Positions 38,893 through 52,700 of a stretch of DNA of 64,000 bases are shown here, piece by piece. Numbering within the stretch: the stretch's first letter is position 1; each line of letters opens with the position of its first letter. The position numbers and the translations under genes are program-made. Below the pieces are notes generated by a model that was not told the DNA's origin, ran no database searches, and saw nothing but the letters and a program-made list of their open reading frames with translations. The stretch comes from Antedon mediterranea. Lineage: Eukaryota; Echinodermata; Crinoidea; Comatulida; Antedonidae. The stretch lies in NCBI RefSeq assembly GCF_964355755.1, contig NC_092674.1, positions 26,584,001 through 26,648,000 on the forward strand, written 5' to 3'.

Positions 38893-39597
38893 CATAAAAA
38901 ACATAATTATTTACTTGAAAAATATATATTATATGTAAATACCCATATGTAAATAACCATGTTCATAGCCTTACATTTTCCAGCCAGGCACACTGATGCT
39001 CTAGCCAATGGTGTAAAGTCTCCTGGTTTAGGAATCCTAAGTGGCCCTCCAACACTGGAGGCCTAGAGCATTTTTAGCCTTTTTCGACTTATTTTATTGC
39101 CCGTTTTTTCCTCTGAACATTGCTCATAATATAGCTGTAACTAATAGCATGAGCTCAGACAACTAATGGCCACAAAACATTTGTATTAGGACATGATCCT
39201 TTCGTCATAAGTATTATATAACACTCAAATGATTATAAATAAATATTTAAATTTGAATTCCTTGTACATGCATAGATAGGAAGGAAGAAGAGAACTAGGC
39301 CTGACTGATGTTGTGTTTTCTTGTACAATGAATTTTAAACAGTAAAAATATGAGTGTGAACCCTGTTATTTTGCTGGTCCAAAATTCTGGAATCGCTTGC
39401 CGAAAGTGAGAAACTGTGATACAATTTTCAAGTCATATCTTTTTTTTTTTCAAGAACGCTTTACTGTTAATAGACTTTGTACAGTCAGGCAATATACTTC
39501 AGGCAATATACTTTTTTATTGCAGTACAATAAGCACTACACCACATACTAAATGATAAAACTATAGAATTTGATCATGGACATCTATTTAAACGTTA

Positions 39598-39749
39598 AGC
39601 TCGAGTTTCTACACTATCAAACAAATGTGATGTGCCCATATATGGACATGATGGAAATTTTTTTTCAGTACCATATTTGGGCATATCACTACCATATTTG
39701 GGCACATCACACTTTCTTATCAAACTAGTTTGATAATGTAGACAGAGCT
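39598..39749. mobile_element. MITE copy 6
   Basis: Left end AGCTCGAGTTTCTACACTAT, right end AGTTTGATAATGTAGACAGAGCT, TTA on both sides. Confidence 0.78.
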
Positions 39750-39993
39750 TTAGAGGTTTGTATACTATTCATAAAGGTACATTTTTCTGGATATGATTTT
39801 CATAATTATCTAAAAAAAATGATGATTCTAATAATTGATATTAAGAATAACATTTCTAACAATAAACTAAATAATTGTAAGTAATCAATACATAATGCTG
39901 TAATATTAATTTACATAATAATAATGCTGATTTATAAAACAAAGCACACTTAATATAAACAATAGTAACATTAAATATAAGTTATATTTAGTT

Positions 39994-40258
39994 CAGTCAA
40001 ATCTCAAAATAATAGACTTTCTGAAAACTGGAAACTCTCCCAAAACTATACCTTTCTTGAGGTCCAAAGGGTCAAACTTTATGTGACAAAAAAATGTTAT
40101 GTGCCCATATATGGACATGATGATGTCAAATCTCTACCATATTTGATCATATCACTACCATATTTGGGCACATCACACTTTTTTTGTCAAAATAGTTTGA
40201 TAGTGTAGACAGACCTTTAGACCATCCCATGTATGTTCTGTATTTAGCGAGTTGACTG
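39994..40258. mobile_element. CAGTCAA-ended element with a nested MITE
   Basis: The left end is CAGTCAAATCTCAAAATAAT; the right end, read on the minus strand, is CAGTCAACTCGCTAAATACA. These resemble the ends of Tc1/mariner-pogo type elements. A MITE of the TWA family occupies 40071-40216 inside it. Its left interior shares 30 bases with 25221-25256. Confidence 0.5.
40071..40216. mobile_element. MITE copy 7, nested
   Basis: Starts GTCAAACTTTATGTGACAAA (outer left end lost) and ends TTTGATAGTGTAGACAGACCT|TTA. Inserted in the CAGTCAA-ended element. Confidence 0.7.
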
Positions 40259-40406
40259 TACCACTTTTTGTATTCTAATTAGGAGATGATTGTGTATTAT
40301 GATTTGCCATTGTAACTTTTGTGTTTTGGTGGAAGCAGACAACTTCCCAATTTTCTAATACTGTATATCTCCTTGATTTGTGACTATTTTTGGAAACTTT
40401 GAAACA

Positions 40407-40775
40407 TTAAATTGCTGTTTCTTTGACAACATCCCCAGTTGGCAATCGTTTATTTTTTGTGTGTTTCATAGGTTGCAGCGGCCTTGGTGTGTCATCGCTG
40501 TGAGGTAATTTAACGGGTGACTCGTGACTAGCGGTCGAAATACTGGAAGGAGTCTTGGCACCGAGACGTTGGAACTCCAGATCCATCCGGTTTAATGGGT
40601 GCTTTCCTTGACTTGTGCGGTTTACGGAATGTGGAAGACCTTGACCGCCGTGATTGTCCTGAGATGATCCATGTGATGGCGCTGTTTGAAAGGGATGGAG
40701 TTGGGGTAAAGTTTTTGTTGTTGATAACGGCTGTAAACGATTGTCACGGCAAATACTTGAGGATGAGATTGAATT
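40407..40775 (-). CDS. CDKL5: CDKL5 exon 20 (C-terminus and stop)
   Basis: 369 nt after TTTAATTTCAG. 122 residues rich in His, Ser and Pro, ending [15 protein letters not shown] and TAA (40409-40407). The KETA-hydrophobic end matches vertebrate CDKL5, which supports this as the true terminal exon. Confidence 0.92.
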   Translation of the reverse strand, partial: NSISSSSICRDNRLQPLSTTKTLPQLHPFQTAPSHGSSQDNHGGQGLPHSVNRTSQGKHPLNRMDLEFQRLGAKTPSSISTASHESPVKLPHSDDTPRPLQPMKHTKNKRLPTGDVVKETAI

Positions 40776-43700
40776 CTGAAATTAAAATTAAATCAATTAA
40801 AATTACATAATCATTAACGTTTCATTCCAGCTACTATGGTTGCCAGTAAATTATATCTTGACACCAGGCAATTTGTAGAAACATGTTTTTAGGACATGAA
40901 ATGAAGAAAATGATTTAGACAGAACAAGAAATTGAATTTAAATCAATTTAGAAGTGAAAGAAAGGTAAAAGCAGAGGTGTTTATTTGAATTATCTTCTAC
41001 ACAGTCATGCCAAATACTTTAAAACAGTTGAATTAATTTAATAAGATTTTCCTGGCAAAGTTAATTCCAGACCCCTGTTCGTGGTTTATGTTCAGTCCAT
41101 TATAGAATGTTATGAGAATAATGTCTCAAGTAAAATAGGAAAATGACGACTGCAGAATTAGTTACTATTAATATTGAAGTGTTTGACAAAATGAAATACA
41201 AGTTTCTTTTTAACGTTAATAAGCATTCAGTTTTATCTATATGAACGCGTTTTTAAAATTACAAAGAAATGGTAACATTTTAACCAATGTAGCTGCATAT
41301 TACTACTAACATATGCATTCTACAAACTGTATTTATTACTTTTAAAAGGAAAAAACTGATAAATTAAAACAGAAATTTGATTCATAAAATTGCTTAACAT
41401 TTACATTTTTTTTTTACCTTTAATACACCTTGAAATGTTTTGATAAAGCGCATTCATTTATGTGTGTCATTATTAATTTAATATCTTTAATTTTAAATCA
41501 AACTTTTTTTTTCATATCATGAGCCTTGTAAGAGTAAAATATCCTTTTCTATTTCATAAGAATATTGCCTCTTAGCTACAGTGGCATACCTTGTCAGGAG
41601 TTTGTGTGAGTTTACGAAGAGACTTCTGCTCTCGAATCCCATAAACTGCTTTTTGGATAGCTAGACGATCTGTACTTTCGCTTTTAATAAGATACTAAGA
41701 ACAAATAAGAAAATTTTAGTAATTGTTTAACACACTTTTTATACATTATACAGTAGAAATACCCCTTCTTTAGGATACCCTTATTAAGGTGGTATTATGT
41801 TGGGTGTCCCTTTAATACCCTTTCTTTAGGATACCCTTATTAAGGTGGTATTATGTTGGGTGTCCCTTTAATACCCCTTCTTTAGGATACCCTTATTAAG
41901 GTGGTATTATGTTGGGTGTCCCTTTAATACCCCTTCTTTAGGATACCCTTATTAAGGTGGTATTATGTTGGGTGTCCCTTTAATACCCCTTCTTTAGGAT
42001 ACCCTTATTAAGGTGGTATTATGTTGGGTGTCCCTTTAATACCCCTTCTTTAGGATACCCTTATTAAGGTGGTATTATGTTGGGTGTCCCTTTAATACCC
42101 CTTCTTTAGGATACCCTTATTAAGGTGGTATTATGTTGGGTGTCCCTTTAATACCCTTTCTTTAGGATACCCTTATTAAGGTGGTATTATGTTGGGTGTC
42201 CCTTTAATACCCTTTCTTTAGGATACCCTTATTAAGGTGGTATTATGTTGGGTGTCCCTTTAATACCCCTTCTTTAGGATACCCTTATTAAGGTGCTATT
42301 ATGTTGGGTGTCCCTTTAATAGAAGTCCTACTGTATTTAAGTAACTACGATAGAATAGTTGGTAAAATTTGGAAGACAATGCATATCTTATAGGGCTTTT
42401 TACCTGATTTTTCTTTTTTCTTTTCTTTTTTATCTCCCTCCACTGTCCATCTTCATACGGTAGACTTTCCTGGGATTTTCTGCGTACACAAGAAAGTAAA
42501 ATAAATGTATGACCTTTGAACTATTGATGGTCATTGGAAAATGGTTACAAAAACGTAATAATATATGTGACTCCAATGTGGCTAAGAATCCAAATGGAAC
42601 AATAGCAATCGGTTTAATTTAATTTGAGATCTGTCGAAAACAAATCGTAGAAAACCTGTAAAATAGAGCATGACACCATGTTTTTATTATGTGACCGTGA
42701 GACAATTATAGGAATGTTATTCATTAATTAAGTAAATTCTAATTTTATCTGTAATCTGACAAAAAAGAAAGAGATAATGATGATACAGTGGTCTTCAGTT
42801 AATGATTGTGGTACGATAGCAACCAGGCTATGACCTCCAACTTCAAAGTGCTAGGCCTAATTAAGCGTTTCTACTTGCACCTGTTTAGAGTCAACTAGAG
42901 GGGGCTTGATTCGATTTTGGTGGTTGTGCTAAGCTTAATTAAGCGGTTCTATCTACACCTGTTTAAAGTCAACTTGAGGGGGCTTGATTTGATTTTGGTG
43001 GCTGTATTAGGTAATAAGGATGTATGAAGGGAAAGGGCTGACATTTTTGGATAAGTATTTTTAGCTCTTATTCTGGTTTGATACAAGGAAGGCGATAATA
43101 AACATGTGGTAGGATACACAGCACCAATTTGATTAATGTTGAATTTTATTGGGGGCTAGATGGGTCCTTTGATACCTAAGATGTTATTAGGTGCTGTTGT
43201 GATTATCTAAGATAAAAGTAGGTGCTATTAATTAGTTAATAATATTAACTAATTAATAGTACCTACTTTTATCTTAGATAATATATGTTTGGATGTTGTG
43301 TTTACATATGATAGCATTGGATGTTATGTTATCATAATTAGGAACTATGTTCCATTCGATGAGTGTGTTATTACCCACGGTATAATTGGGGGTTACTAAT
43401 ATTAGGTGTGCCAATATTTGAATTATCGATGTTATGCTTTGGTTATTAATATGCACGTCTTCCAATTCCAAGGTTGTAGGTTCTATTCATGTCAAGTTCA
43501 AGATTCCGCTTGGGAAAAAAACCTGTATGACGGATGTTTTGTGCTTTCACTAATAAAGCATAATTAAAACATTTACAAATATGGTCCAATTATAGCTATT
43601 TCATTGCCATGACATACTGTGTATAGTAGAAAAAAATTATACCAAGGCAATCTAACAACAGGATGCTGAGCTTCGAAGATCAAAGGGTTTATCTGTGGCT

Positions 43701-46700
43701 GCGACACAATCAGTTCCATGGCCCTTAACATACACTGCGCACCACTGAGTATATGTACACACTACAGTGATATTGGTATTTGTCACAGCCAGACATAAGA
43801 TCAAAGGGTTTATCTGTGGCGGCTACACGCGATCAGTTCCATGGCCCTTAACATACACTGCGCACCACTGAGTATATGTACACACTACAGTGATATTGGT
43901 ATTTGTCACAGCCAGACATAAGATCAAAGGGTTTATCTGTGGCGGCTACACACGATCAGTTCCATGGACCTTAACATACACTGCGCACCACGGAGTATAT
44001 GTACATACTACAGTTATATTGGTATTTGTCACAGCCAGACATAAGATCAAAGGGTTTATCTGTGGCTACACACGATCAGTTCCATGGACCTTAACATACA
44101 CTGCGCACCACGGAGTATATGTACATACTACAGTTATATTGGTATTTGTCACAGCCAGACATAAGATCAAAGGGTTTATCTGTGGCGGCTACACGCGATC
44201 AGTTCCATGGCCCTTAACATACACTGCGCACCACAGAGTATATGTACACACTACAGTGATATTGGTATTTGTCACAGCCAGACATAAGATCAAAGGGTTT
44301 ATCTGTGGCAGCTACACACACGATCAGTTCCATGGCCCTTAACATACACTGCGCACCACTGAGTATATGTACACACTACAGTGATATTGGTATTTGTCAC
44401 AGCCAGACATAAGATCAAAGGGTTTATCTGTGGCTGCAACATGATCAGTTCCATGGCCCTTAACATACACTGCTCACTACAGAGTATATGTACACACTAC
44501 AGTGATATTGGTATTTGTCACAGCCAGACATAAGATCAAAGGGTTTATCTGTGGCGGCTACACACACGATCAGTTCCATGGCCCTTAACATACACTGCGC
44601 ACCACAGAGTATATGTACATACTACAGTTATATTGGTATTTGTCACAGCCAGACATAAGATCAAAGGGTTTATCTGTGGCGGCTACACACACGATCAGTT
44701 CCATGGCCCTTAACATACACTGCGCACCACTGAGTATATGTACACACTACAGTTATATTGGTATTTGTCACAGCCAGACATAAGATCAAAGGGTTTATCT
44801 GTGGCTGCAACACACGATCAGTTCCATGGCCCTTAACATACACTGCGCACCACTGAGTATATGTACATACTACAGTTATATTGGTATTTGTCACAGCCAG
44901 ACATAAGATCAATGTACTGTTACAAGTTTCTATCTTAGTAAGGCGAGCTCAATGTCCTGTTGTTAGATTGCCTTGGCTATACTAAAATAATACTCCGGTC
45001 ATATTTAATGCTGTAGTGAAAGATACAATCGAAAACTTACAGTGTTGGACTGTCTCGTTGTAACGTTCGTTGTTTATTATCTGTAGCAATAACCGAATAG
45101 CGGTTGAACCCACTCATGTGAGCAGAACTACCGGTCACTTCTAAAAAAACACAAAAATATCACTGGATTAACTAGACAATCAAATTAAAGCCATGTACAT
45201 AGACATTAATACTAGTGGTCAATTTTGTGGAGACAAATTGAAATCACTGATTAAACTATCTGGACAATCAAATTAAAGCCAATTATAGAGATATTAATAC
45301 TGACTGGTCACTGCCGTGAAGATGATGTTAGTGATTAAATCAATTCAATTAAAGCCAATCACAAGGTAAACTACTGAGAAATGCTTACTCATGCATGGCG
45401 TTTGTTTAGTTGGTTACTGATAAGTTTTGTAAATTGTTTTGGTAGTAAACAATATTGAAAATAAAAGATGAAATATGATTATTACCTGCTAATCGATGAT
45501 GATTATCATTACTAGTATCTGGAATTATAACAAATTTGATTTAGTCAAGAGCATTGTGGGAAAAAAATCATTTTAGTATGGAATGCTAAAATTGCATTTT
45601 TACTTTTACAAACAATATCAATGTTACCTATCTTACCATTATATGTGTTTCGGTCTCTTATCTCTTTTTGAGTTAAATTATTCATGTCAGAGGTCAGCCC
45701 GTGTCTTGCTTTCTCTGCGTAAGTTGGTGAGTCATGTTCGCTAGGTTTAGACTCTCTATACTTCATGTTTTCTGGGTTTTGTAATGGCTAAAATTAAATT
45801 ATATAAAAAATATGTAATATAGTACTGTATACTATTGTAAATGAACCAACATTTTATAAAACATTTTTAAATAACAAAATGACTGGTTTTCAATAACAAC
45901 ATAAGCTTATTAAGATCTATTTTTAGAACTGGGGCACCACCAAACACCACAAAAGTAACCTAATAAAGTACAAATCTATTTACGATTCTAAAAATAGTTA
46001 TTTTAATTTTGTTAACAATTTTTATGAGTTAAACCCAGAATGTTTTTCCTGTTGCATTTAATAAATTACAAATTTGATTGGCGCCAAATAAATCGCATAA
46101 TTTATGTAAAATACTTTTATGCTTATTCACTGATTTTATTTATTAATAATTAAATATTAATTGATTTAATTTAATTTTTAAACCTAAACAAAACATTCAT
46201 CAAAAAACAGATTAACATGATTATTTTCTATCATGCCGCATTAAAAAATTTGCCGATTCATGTTTCAATCGGTCAAAAAAATGTATTAAAAGACAAATTT
46301 GATATGTCAATAAGCGGCAGATAAGATGAATAAATTAATTTATTTGATAAAGACACATTGATTGGCACGAGCGAGTTTAGTAACTGTTTAAACAGGTGGT
46401 CATCTACTTAAAGAAAAACATACACTGGCTTACAGCAGTCTATAGGAGTGGTTACTCAAAGGATTTGAACCGGGCACTCTGGGATTGGCAAGTAAATATC
46501 ATGACCACCAAGCTAAACCGCTAAATTTATTTGTTTTGAAGAACACTAACCTGATGGAGATGGTAGTAAACTTGACAAACTATTTTTGGTTTTCTAAATT
46601 GCTGTTTTTATTTAAACTGACTTAATTAACTAATTTGTGACCAAACAAAATTTCATAAGCTGTAACATTCATTTACTACGAGTATGATATAATTCATTTC

Positions 46701-49700
46701 ACAAAAATTCTACAACATGTAACTATTATTTACTGTTTTTAATTTAATTAGGACAAATTAAAAACAATAATATTTTGTTCATTTTAAACATGTTTTGTAC
46801 TAAAATGTAATTGTATTGAGCCTCAATATTCCAAAGTATGTTATATTATATACTTAATAAATGTGTATAATATACAGTAATATATGAAAATGACACCATC
46901 ATTTATTTACAGGACGGCTTACCAATTCATGGTGTGGTGGCCTGTACTCGTGAGCTAACCGTAATCTCAAAGGTGCGGAGCCCTGAGAACGTTTCTTCCT
47001 GTCAAATCCATTTTGTCTTGGCTTCTTGAAATTCTCACTGACCACAGCCTAGCCAGCCCAAAAGGAAAGACATAATGATTGAGAATTAGGCCTTATTATA
47101 CTAATTTACATTGTCTCTTATCTAGAATAGCATGAATGTTTCTCTGCGGGGGACGGCCTACCAGACAGACATAATTAAGAGCATTCGCAGCCAGAGGGCG
47201 GTGTTCAACACATTAAAAACGGTGGTATATCGAACTCGACCTGGGCGAGGTTGAATTAAACAGGTAAAAATAGTTTTATGGTTTGCCTCCAAGATATGAT
47301 ATAAATTGATAATATGATCAAATTTTTTTAGGTACTTGTAAAATAATTAAATTGACTATAAAAAAGAAAGTTCAATCAAATGATTTAATCAACATTGGAT
47401 GTCTAGAATGGATTAAGATTTAATTCAAAATGGGCGACAAAGTACAGACTTATGTTGTTAATTTTGATCAAAAACCAGCAAAAACAATTTCCAAACCTCC
47501 CATGATACAACAGATACCTCATTCTTAAAAAAAACTTGCATATTAATTATACTCTGCAGTACATATTTTATGGATTCGTTTTTTGGAGTTGTGGAAAAAA
47601 TAGCATTTTGAAAGAATCCAAACTTTACAATTGTAGAAAAGCAATCACAGAGGAACTAATGTTCGACTAATGTACTTTCCTTTGTGTATATTTTTACAGC
47701 ATTTACAAGTTAGACAAGTTTCTGCTACTACATGTCAAATACAGAAAAGGAATTTCAGTAATTTAAATAGAGAAATATGCAGGTATAGCATTATCATAAT
47801 TATATATATTTTCTCATGGGGAAAAGTTTAATTTCTGTGGGCTTTTTTACTTGATCACCTTAATGTCATATTTCCTGTTATTTACTAAATACAAGAAATA
47901 GTTAAGAAACAATAAAATGACTCATAGATATCTACTGAGCATGCTCAGTATGCTGAAACATGCACATTTAAACATCGTTAATTACATATTATATTATAAT
48001 GAAATATTACAAGTTTTAGTAAGTGTATTACTATGAAATTGTTATTAAAATATTCTTTACTCCATGATAAAATACAGTCTATATTAAATCATGGAGCTAT
48101 CTCATGGAGCTATCTAATTGTATAGCTCCATGATTAAATGATACAGTATATAAAGTCTAGGATAAGGTCGACGAACTGTCCTATAAAACAATTCTACAAG
48201 AGCTTTTAAGAGCGAATCTGTTCTACTGTATGCATGAGTTAACCTTTGACCCTTCAAATTGCTTGACAAATCTCAGAGGAGTTTTCCACTGAATGCACAG
48301 CATCGTTTTTTTGGTTTAAAGAAGACAAAAAGTAATCGTTTAAATTAATCAAAAAAACAAGTCTTACCTTTAAAGTCTTATCAGAATTGTCATTGTCAAC
48401 AGACATCTTTCTATCTTCTCTAAGGGTTATTTTCATCTGTTCGTTTTGTGACATTTCACTCAAATTAGTCTCTTTCATGCCAAATATTGAGGTCTCCAAG
48501 GTCAATGACATCGGATGTTTTTCTACACTGCTTCTCGTATGTCTGTCAGTTCCTCTGATATCCAGAGTTGGAGAAGCATTACCATGAATGTTCTTCAACC
48601 CTGACTCCCTCTTTTGTTCATAGTCTCTAGAAAGGCGCGAGTGGGAACGTTTCGAATGTTGTTCTGAATGGGCATAAACGGGGGAATTACTTCTCGTTTG
48701 TTTTAAAAACATGCTTAATTGCGATTCAAACTTATGTTTCGAATCATTCCTTGTATGGTTGCTTTTGTTATCAATATAATCTGGAGTTGTTTTATCTAAC
48801 CCTCCAAATCGCTCATGGTTCGACTGGGACATGTGCAAAATGTCTGGTGCTATATTCAGAACTTTCTTTTGACTAATTTCTTGATTTTCTTTATTTCTTA
48901 AGTCTTTTTCTCTAGGTGTTTTACGTGTCTCATCACGACTGCTTTTATTTCTTAATTTTGAACTATCTTTTGCTGCCCTCAAGTGTTCTGGAAGATTTTC
49001 ATGCTTAGCCTCCATACCAGGCAGATGTTCTGGATAACTCTGCTGCATATCTTTTCTTCCATAGAAAACATCATTTTGTTGCTCAACATGAATTTTCTTG
49101 TTCGTAACTTCCATTGGTATTTGATCTGGATGACTAGATTTCTTTTTCTTTGCAGATTTCAGATACTTTGAGTGTAATGGTGAATCAGTGTTATCTATTG
49201 TTTGTTGATAAGCTTCCTTCTGTTTCTGAATTCCATTTTCACCTAAACTCTTTGCCATATTCACATCTGATTGGTTGATTTGTCTTTGATTGTCATCTTT
49301 ACCAGTATTTTGTTTCAAGGGCACATTGTTTCCCATTTGCTGGAGTTGGCTATGTTTTTGAATTCCATTTTTACCAAAGCTTTCCTTTATTGTTGCGTTC
49401 ATACCTGATACCTGGTGGATTTGTCTATCCGTGTCATCTTTAACATTGTTTTCTTTTAAAAGCGCCTTGTTAACCGTTTTGTTGACTTCACTAGATCTTT
49501 TATCTTTAACGTTTTTTTCTTTCTTTGCTGCATCACACAGTTCATCCTCGGATATCGTTTTGAAGAGGCTAACTTTTGTGGCTTTAATATTACTGGCAAA
49601 ATAAAAACAGAAACTTGTTTTATTAAAACTAAGGTTTTGTTTTTGGTGAATTGGGTAGGCACCATAAATGATTATTGTTACTTTATCACAGAGTATAGAA

Positions 49701-52700
49701 ACACAGCAAAGCTTGTTTACAGTTGAGGTCCTTTTTTTGTTATTACATGTTGTAAATGTTTAAAACCTTTTAGGTAAATGGAGCTTTTTCCTCAGTGCCT
49801 GCCCGCCTCCTCTGTGTCGTATATTATATTGTATATTATTGTTTTTATTGTTACCATACAAGCCTATTCATTATTATAAAAAATATTTAATGAAAATACC
49901 GTTTATGACTGTCTTCAGCAATTTCTCTTGTTGTGTATGCTGATTGCGGCCTGGGCAATTCCTTGCGGAGAAGCCTTTCCATGTGAAAGCACTTGTGCTC
50001 GATGCATTCATCTATAGTTATTCTTTGGCTTGGGTCTAACGCCAACATACCCTAAAATGTTGAAATTTAACAGTGAAAAATCAACTAATTATTGAAAGAT
50101 GTATTGTCCTCTTGAAAACCTTTTTTCACATTTATTTTGTTCCAATATACCATTTTGATGTCCATAATAGTTATTCCTTTTGAGCAAAAATTTGATAAAA
50201 AATGATTTACCTCAAAAAACTGTTATTTTGGTTGAATTTAATCGTTTGTTTTGTCTTTTTATAAGTGAAAACATTTTTTTTTTTCGTTGTTTTTTTCTGT
50301 GGAAGTGATTAACTTTATTAAAACTACAAAATGGCCTGTTCAAAGTCTGATTTTATTAATCATCATTTTTCATGTTTTTGGGGGGCAATATATCTTTAAT
50401 GAAATTTATATTTTATATAATTTCTGTGATTTAATTTCATTACTTCTAACAATGTCATAATGTGAATGCAAACAAGAGTACTGTACTAACCAAACTATAG
50501 AGGGCACTATACATAATTGTGATACTTTCAAAAGACATTATTAACTTATCATGTGATCAATATTAACAATCATTTCACAATGATCTTTCTTTGATCTCAT
50601 GTTTTACATTTATTAATTGTATTACAATCTATATATACATCTACCAGTATTTTGTAACTAAGTCATTTTGTGGTAAAATTAACAATAACATCAAATATTG
50701 ATTTTTTTTCACCTTCAATGCTACAAACAAATACCCCACAGAGACTGTACAATGAGAGGAGCAAAATTGCAGAACTGCCTTTGTAGAAATGAATAGACGT
50801 TAAACAATTGCAAAAACTTGTTGCTTGTAACCAGCATATACTTACTTGCATAAGGTCTAACATAACGCCATTAATAACACTCATATACCGCTTTGCTAAT
50901 GTCTGAGGCTCGCTCACTGTCGGAAACTGCAATAAAAAAATTTCGGTAAAATTGAAAGCTCATATTAATACAAATTAGGATTTAAAACAATAATAAATTC
51001 AAATGGAAGTATTGGAAATATGTATACTGTTACTACTGCAGTAAAATACTACTGCAGTAAAATATAATCTACTTGAGCATATAATAAATACTGACACCTT
51101 TTAATCTTAACAGTTTTTTTTTTTTAATTTATTGGTAATTTTACTTTGTATTGACCAGAGATTTTGAATTATTTTTCTCAAAATAAACAAAAAAACAGAA
51201 AAACCTAGTATATTCTTTGAGGCCTTGGCAATAAGCTTTTAGATTTTTTTACAAACCTTTAAACCTGAAAACCGTGGGTTCATTTCAAAAAGGTGCATCT
51301 GATATGGTGGCAAGTGTCCTTGGATCTTTTGAATGACATACAGTTGGTCAATCTCGCTCTCACCAGGAAAGAGTGGTTGACCATCAGCCAATTCACCCAG
51401 TATGCATCCAATTGACCAGATATCGACAGCCTTCCCATACTCGGCACTGTTGAAATAATTAATAATTGTATACCTACCAGATTCTTTCAACTTTTCAATA
51501 ACATAAAAGATATTTTAAAACAATAAAACAAAAATTCAAAATTATGTGTACACTCATAACGGGATAAGAATATTGAACACTGTACTGACCCCAATAGAAG
51601 CTCTGGTGACCTGTACCAGCGAGTGGCCACGTACTCTGTATAATTAGCTACAGGCGTGTTACTAGCAATGCTACGAGCAAATCCTGAAACGAAAAAAGAG
51701 CGTAACTGTGTTATTTATTTCATAAAATCATAACAAATACTGCGGGAAAAAACACACAGAAAAAAAGTATTCCTTTAATAAGGGGGTTCTCTTAATGGGG
51801 GGGGGGGGGGTGTCCCATAATAGGGGTGTCCTCTTAATAGGAGTGTCCCCTTAATAGGGGTGTCCTCTTAATAGGGGTGTCCCCTTAATAGGAGTGTCCC
51901 CTTAATAGGGGTGTCCCCTTAATAGGAGTGTCCCCTTAATAGGGGTGTCCTCTTAATAGGGGTGTCCCCTTAATAGGGGTGTCCTCTTAATAGGGGTGTC
52001 CCCTTAATAGGGGTGTCCCCTTAATAGGGGTGTCCCCTTAATAGGGGTGTCCCCTTAATAGGAGTGTCCCCTTAATAGGGGTGTCCAAAAGGAGAGGTTC
52101 TATTGTACAATAGTACCTTTTTAAGGAAAGTAAACTAGGTCGGTTTTTTAAATGCTGACGTTTAACTTTATTATATTAATAATCTAGAGCTCTGTCTACA
52201 TTATCAAACTTTATGTGACAAAAATGTGATGCGCCCATATATGGACATGATGATGTCAAATCACTACCATATTTGGGCATATTACTACCATATTTGAGCA
52301 TATCACACACTAGTTTGATAGTGTAAACACAAACCTGTAAATTTCTTAGTTTGCTTGATTTTACATCATAGTTTCATTTAATTCTAAACGCTATTCAGTA
52401 TACCTACTATATCAATCCATGGAGTAATATTCTTTACTCCATGATCAATCTACTAAACATTGATAAATAGCAATTCTACTGTACTAATCATTTTTAATCT
52501 CTATTCAATTAGAGCTGTTTAAATTAAATCCATCATTAAGTATGCTGACAAGGCTTCCTGTGCAAGGACAATAAAAAACACAGCTATTGAGTAATATTAA
52601 TCGGGTAACTAACGAGTGTTTTTCTGCAAACTTTAATCTAAATTAATTACTAGATTTAATAATGAATAAAATTGTATTGACGTTTTATAGGTGTAGCACT

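Larger units (their letters stand above)
33801..40406. other. Non-coding region between convergent DLC and CDKL5 genes
   Basis: No gene recognised. It contains a fold-back element (35692-35759), short tandem repeats (37360-37470), a truncated MITE (38173-38258), a near-perfect hairpin (38864-38892), a MITE (39598-39749) and a nested insertion (39994-40258). The CDKL5 3' UTR must lie in its right-hand part; I could not pick a polyadenylation signal with confidence. Confidence 0.6.

Noticed and set aside
43890-44342. 150-codon open frame with repeated CHIP-like units (and a similar frame on the minus strand at 44670-44912)
   Set aside because: Produced by the 123-bp satellite, whose unit is a multiple of three; same phrase on both strands, no start context or splice sites.
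46430-46530. tRNA gene
   Set aside because: A- and B-boxes are present but no acceptor stem or anticodon arm pairs; a SINE head is the better reading. Same for 60366-60490.
46923-47035. Alternative acceptor GTGGTCAG for CDKL5 exon 14
   Set aside because: It would begin with an in-phase TGA; the upstream GGCTGGCTAG site keeps the frame and has a better pyrimidine tract.
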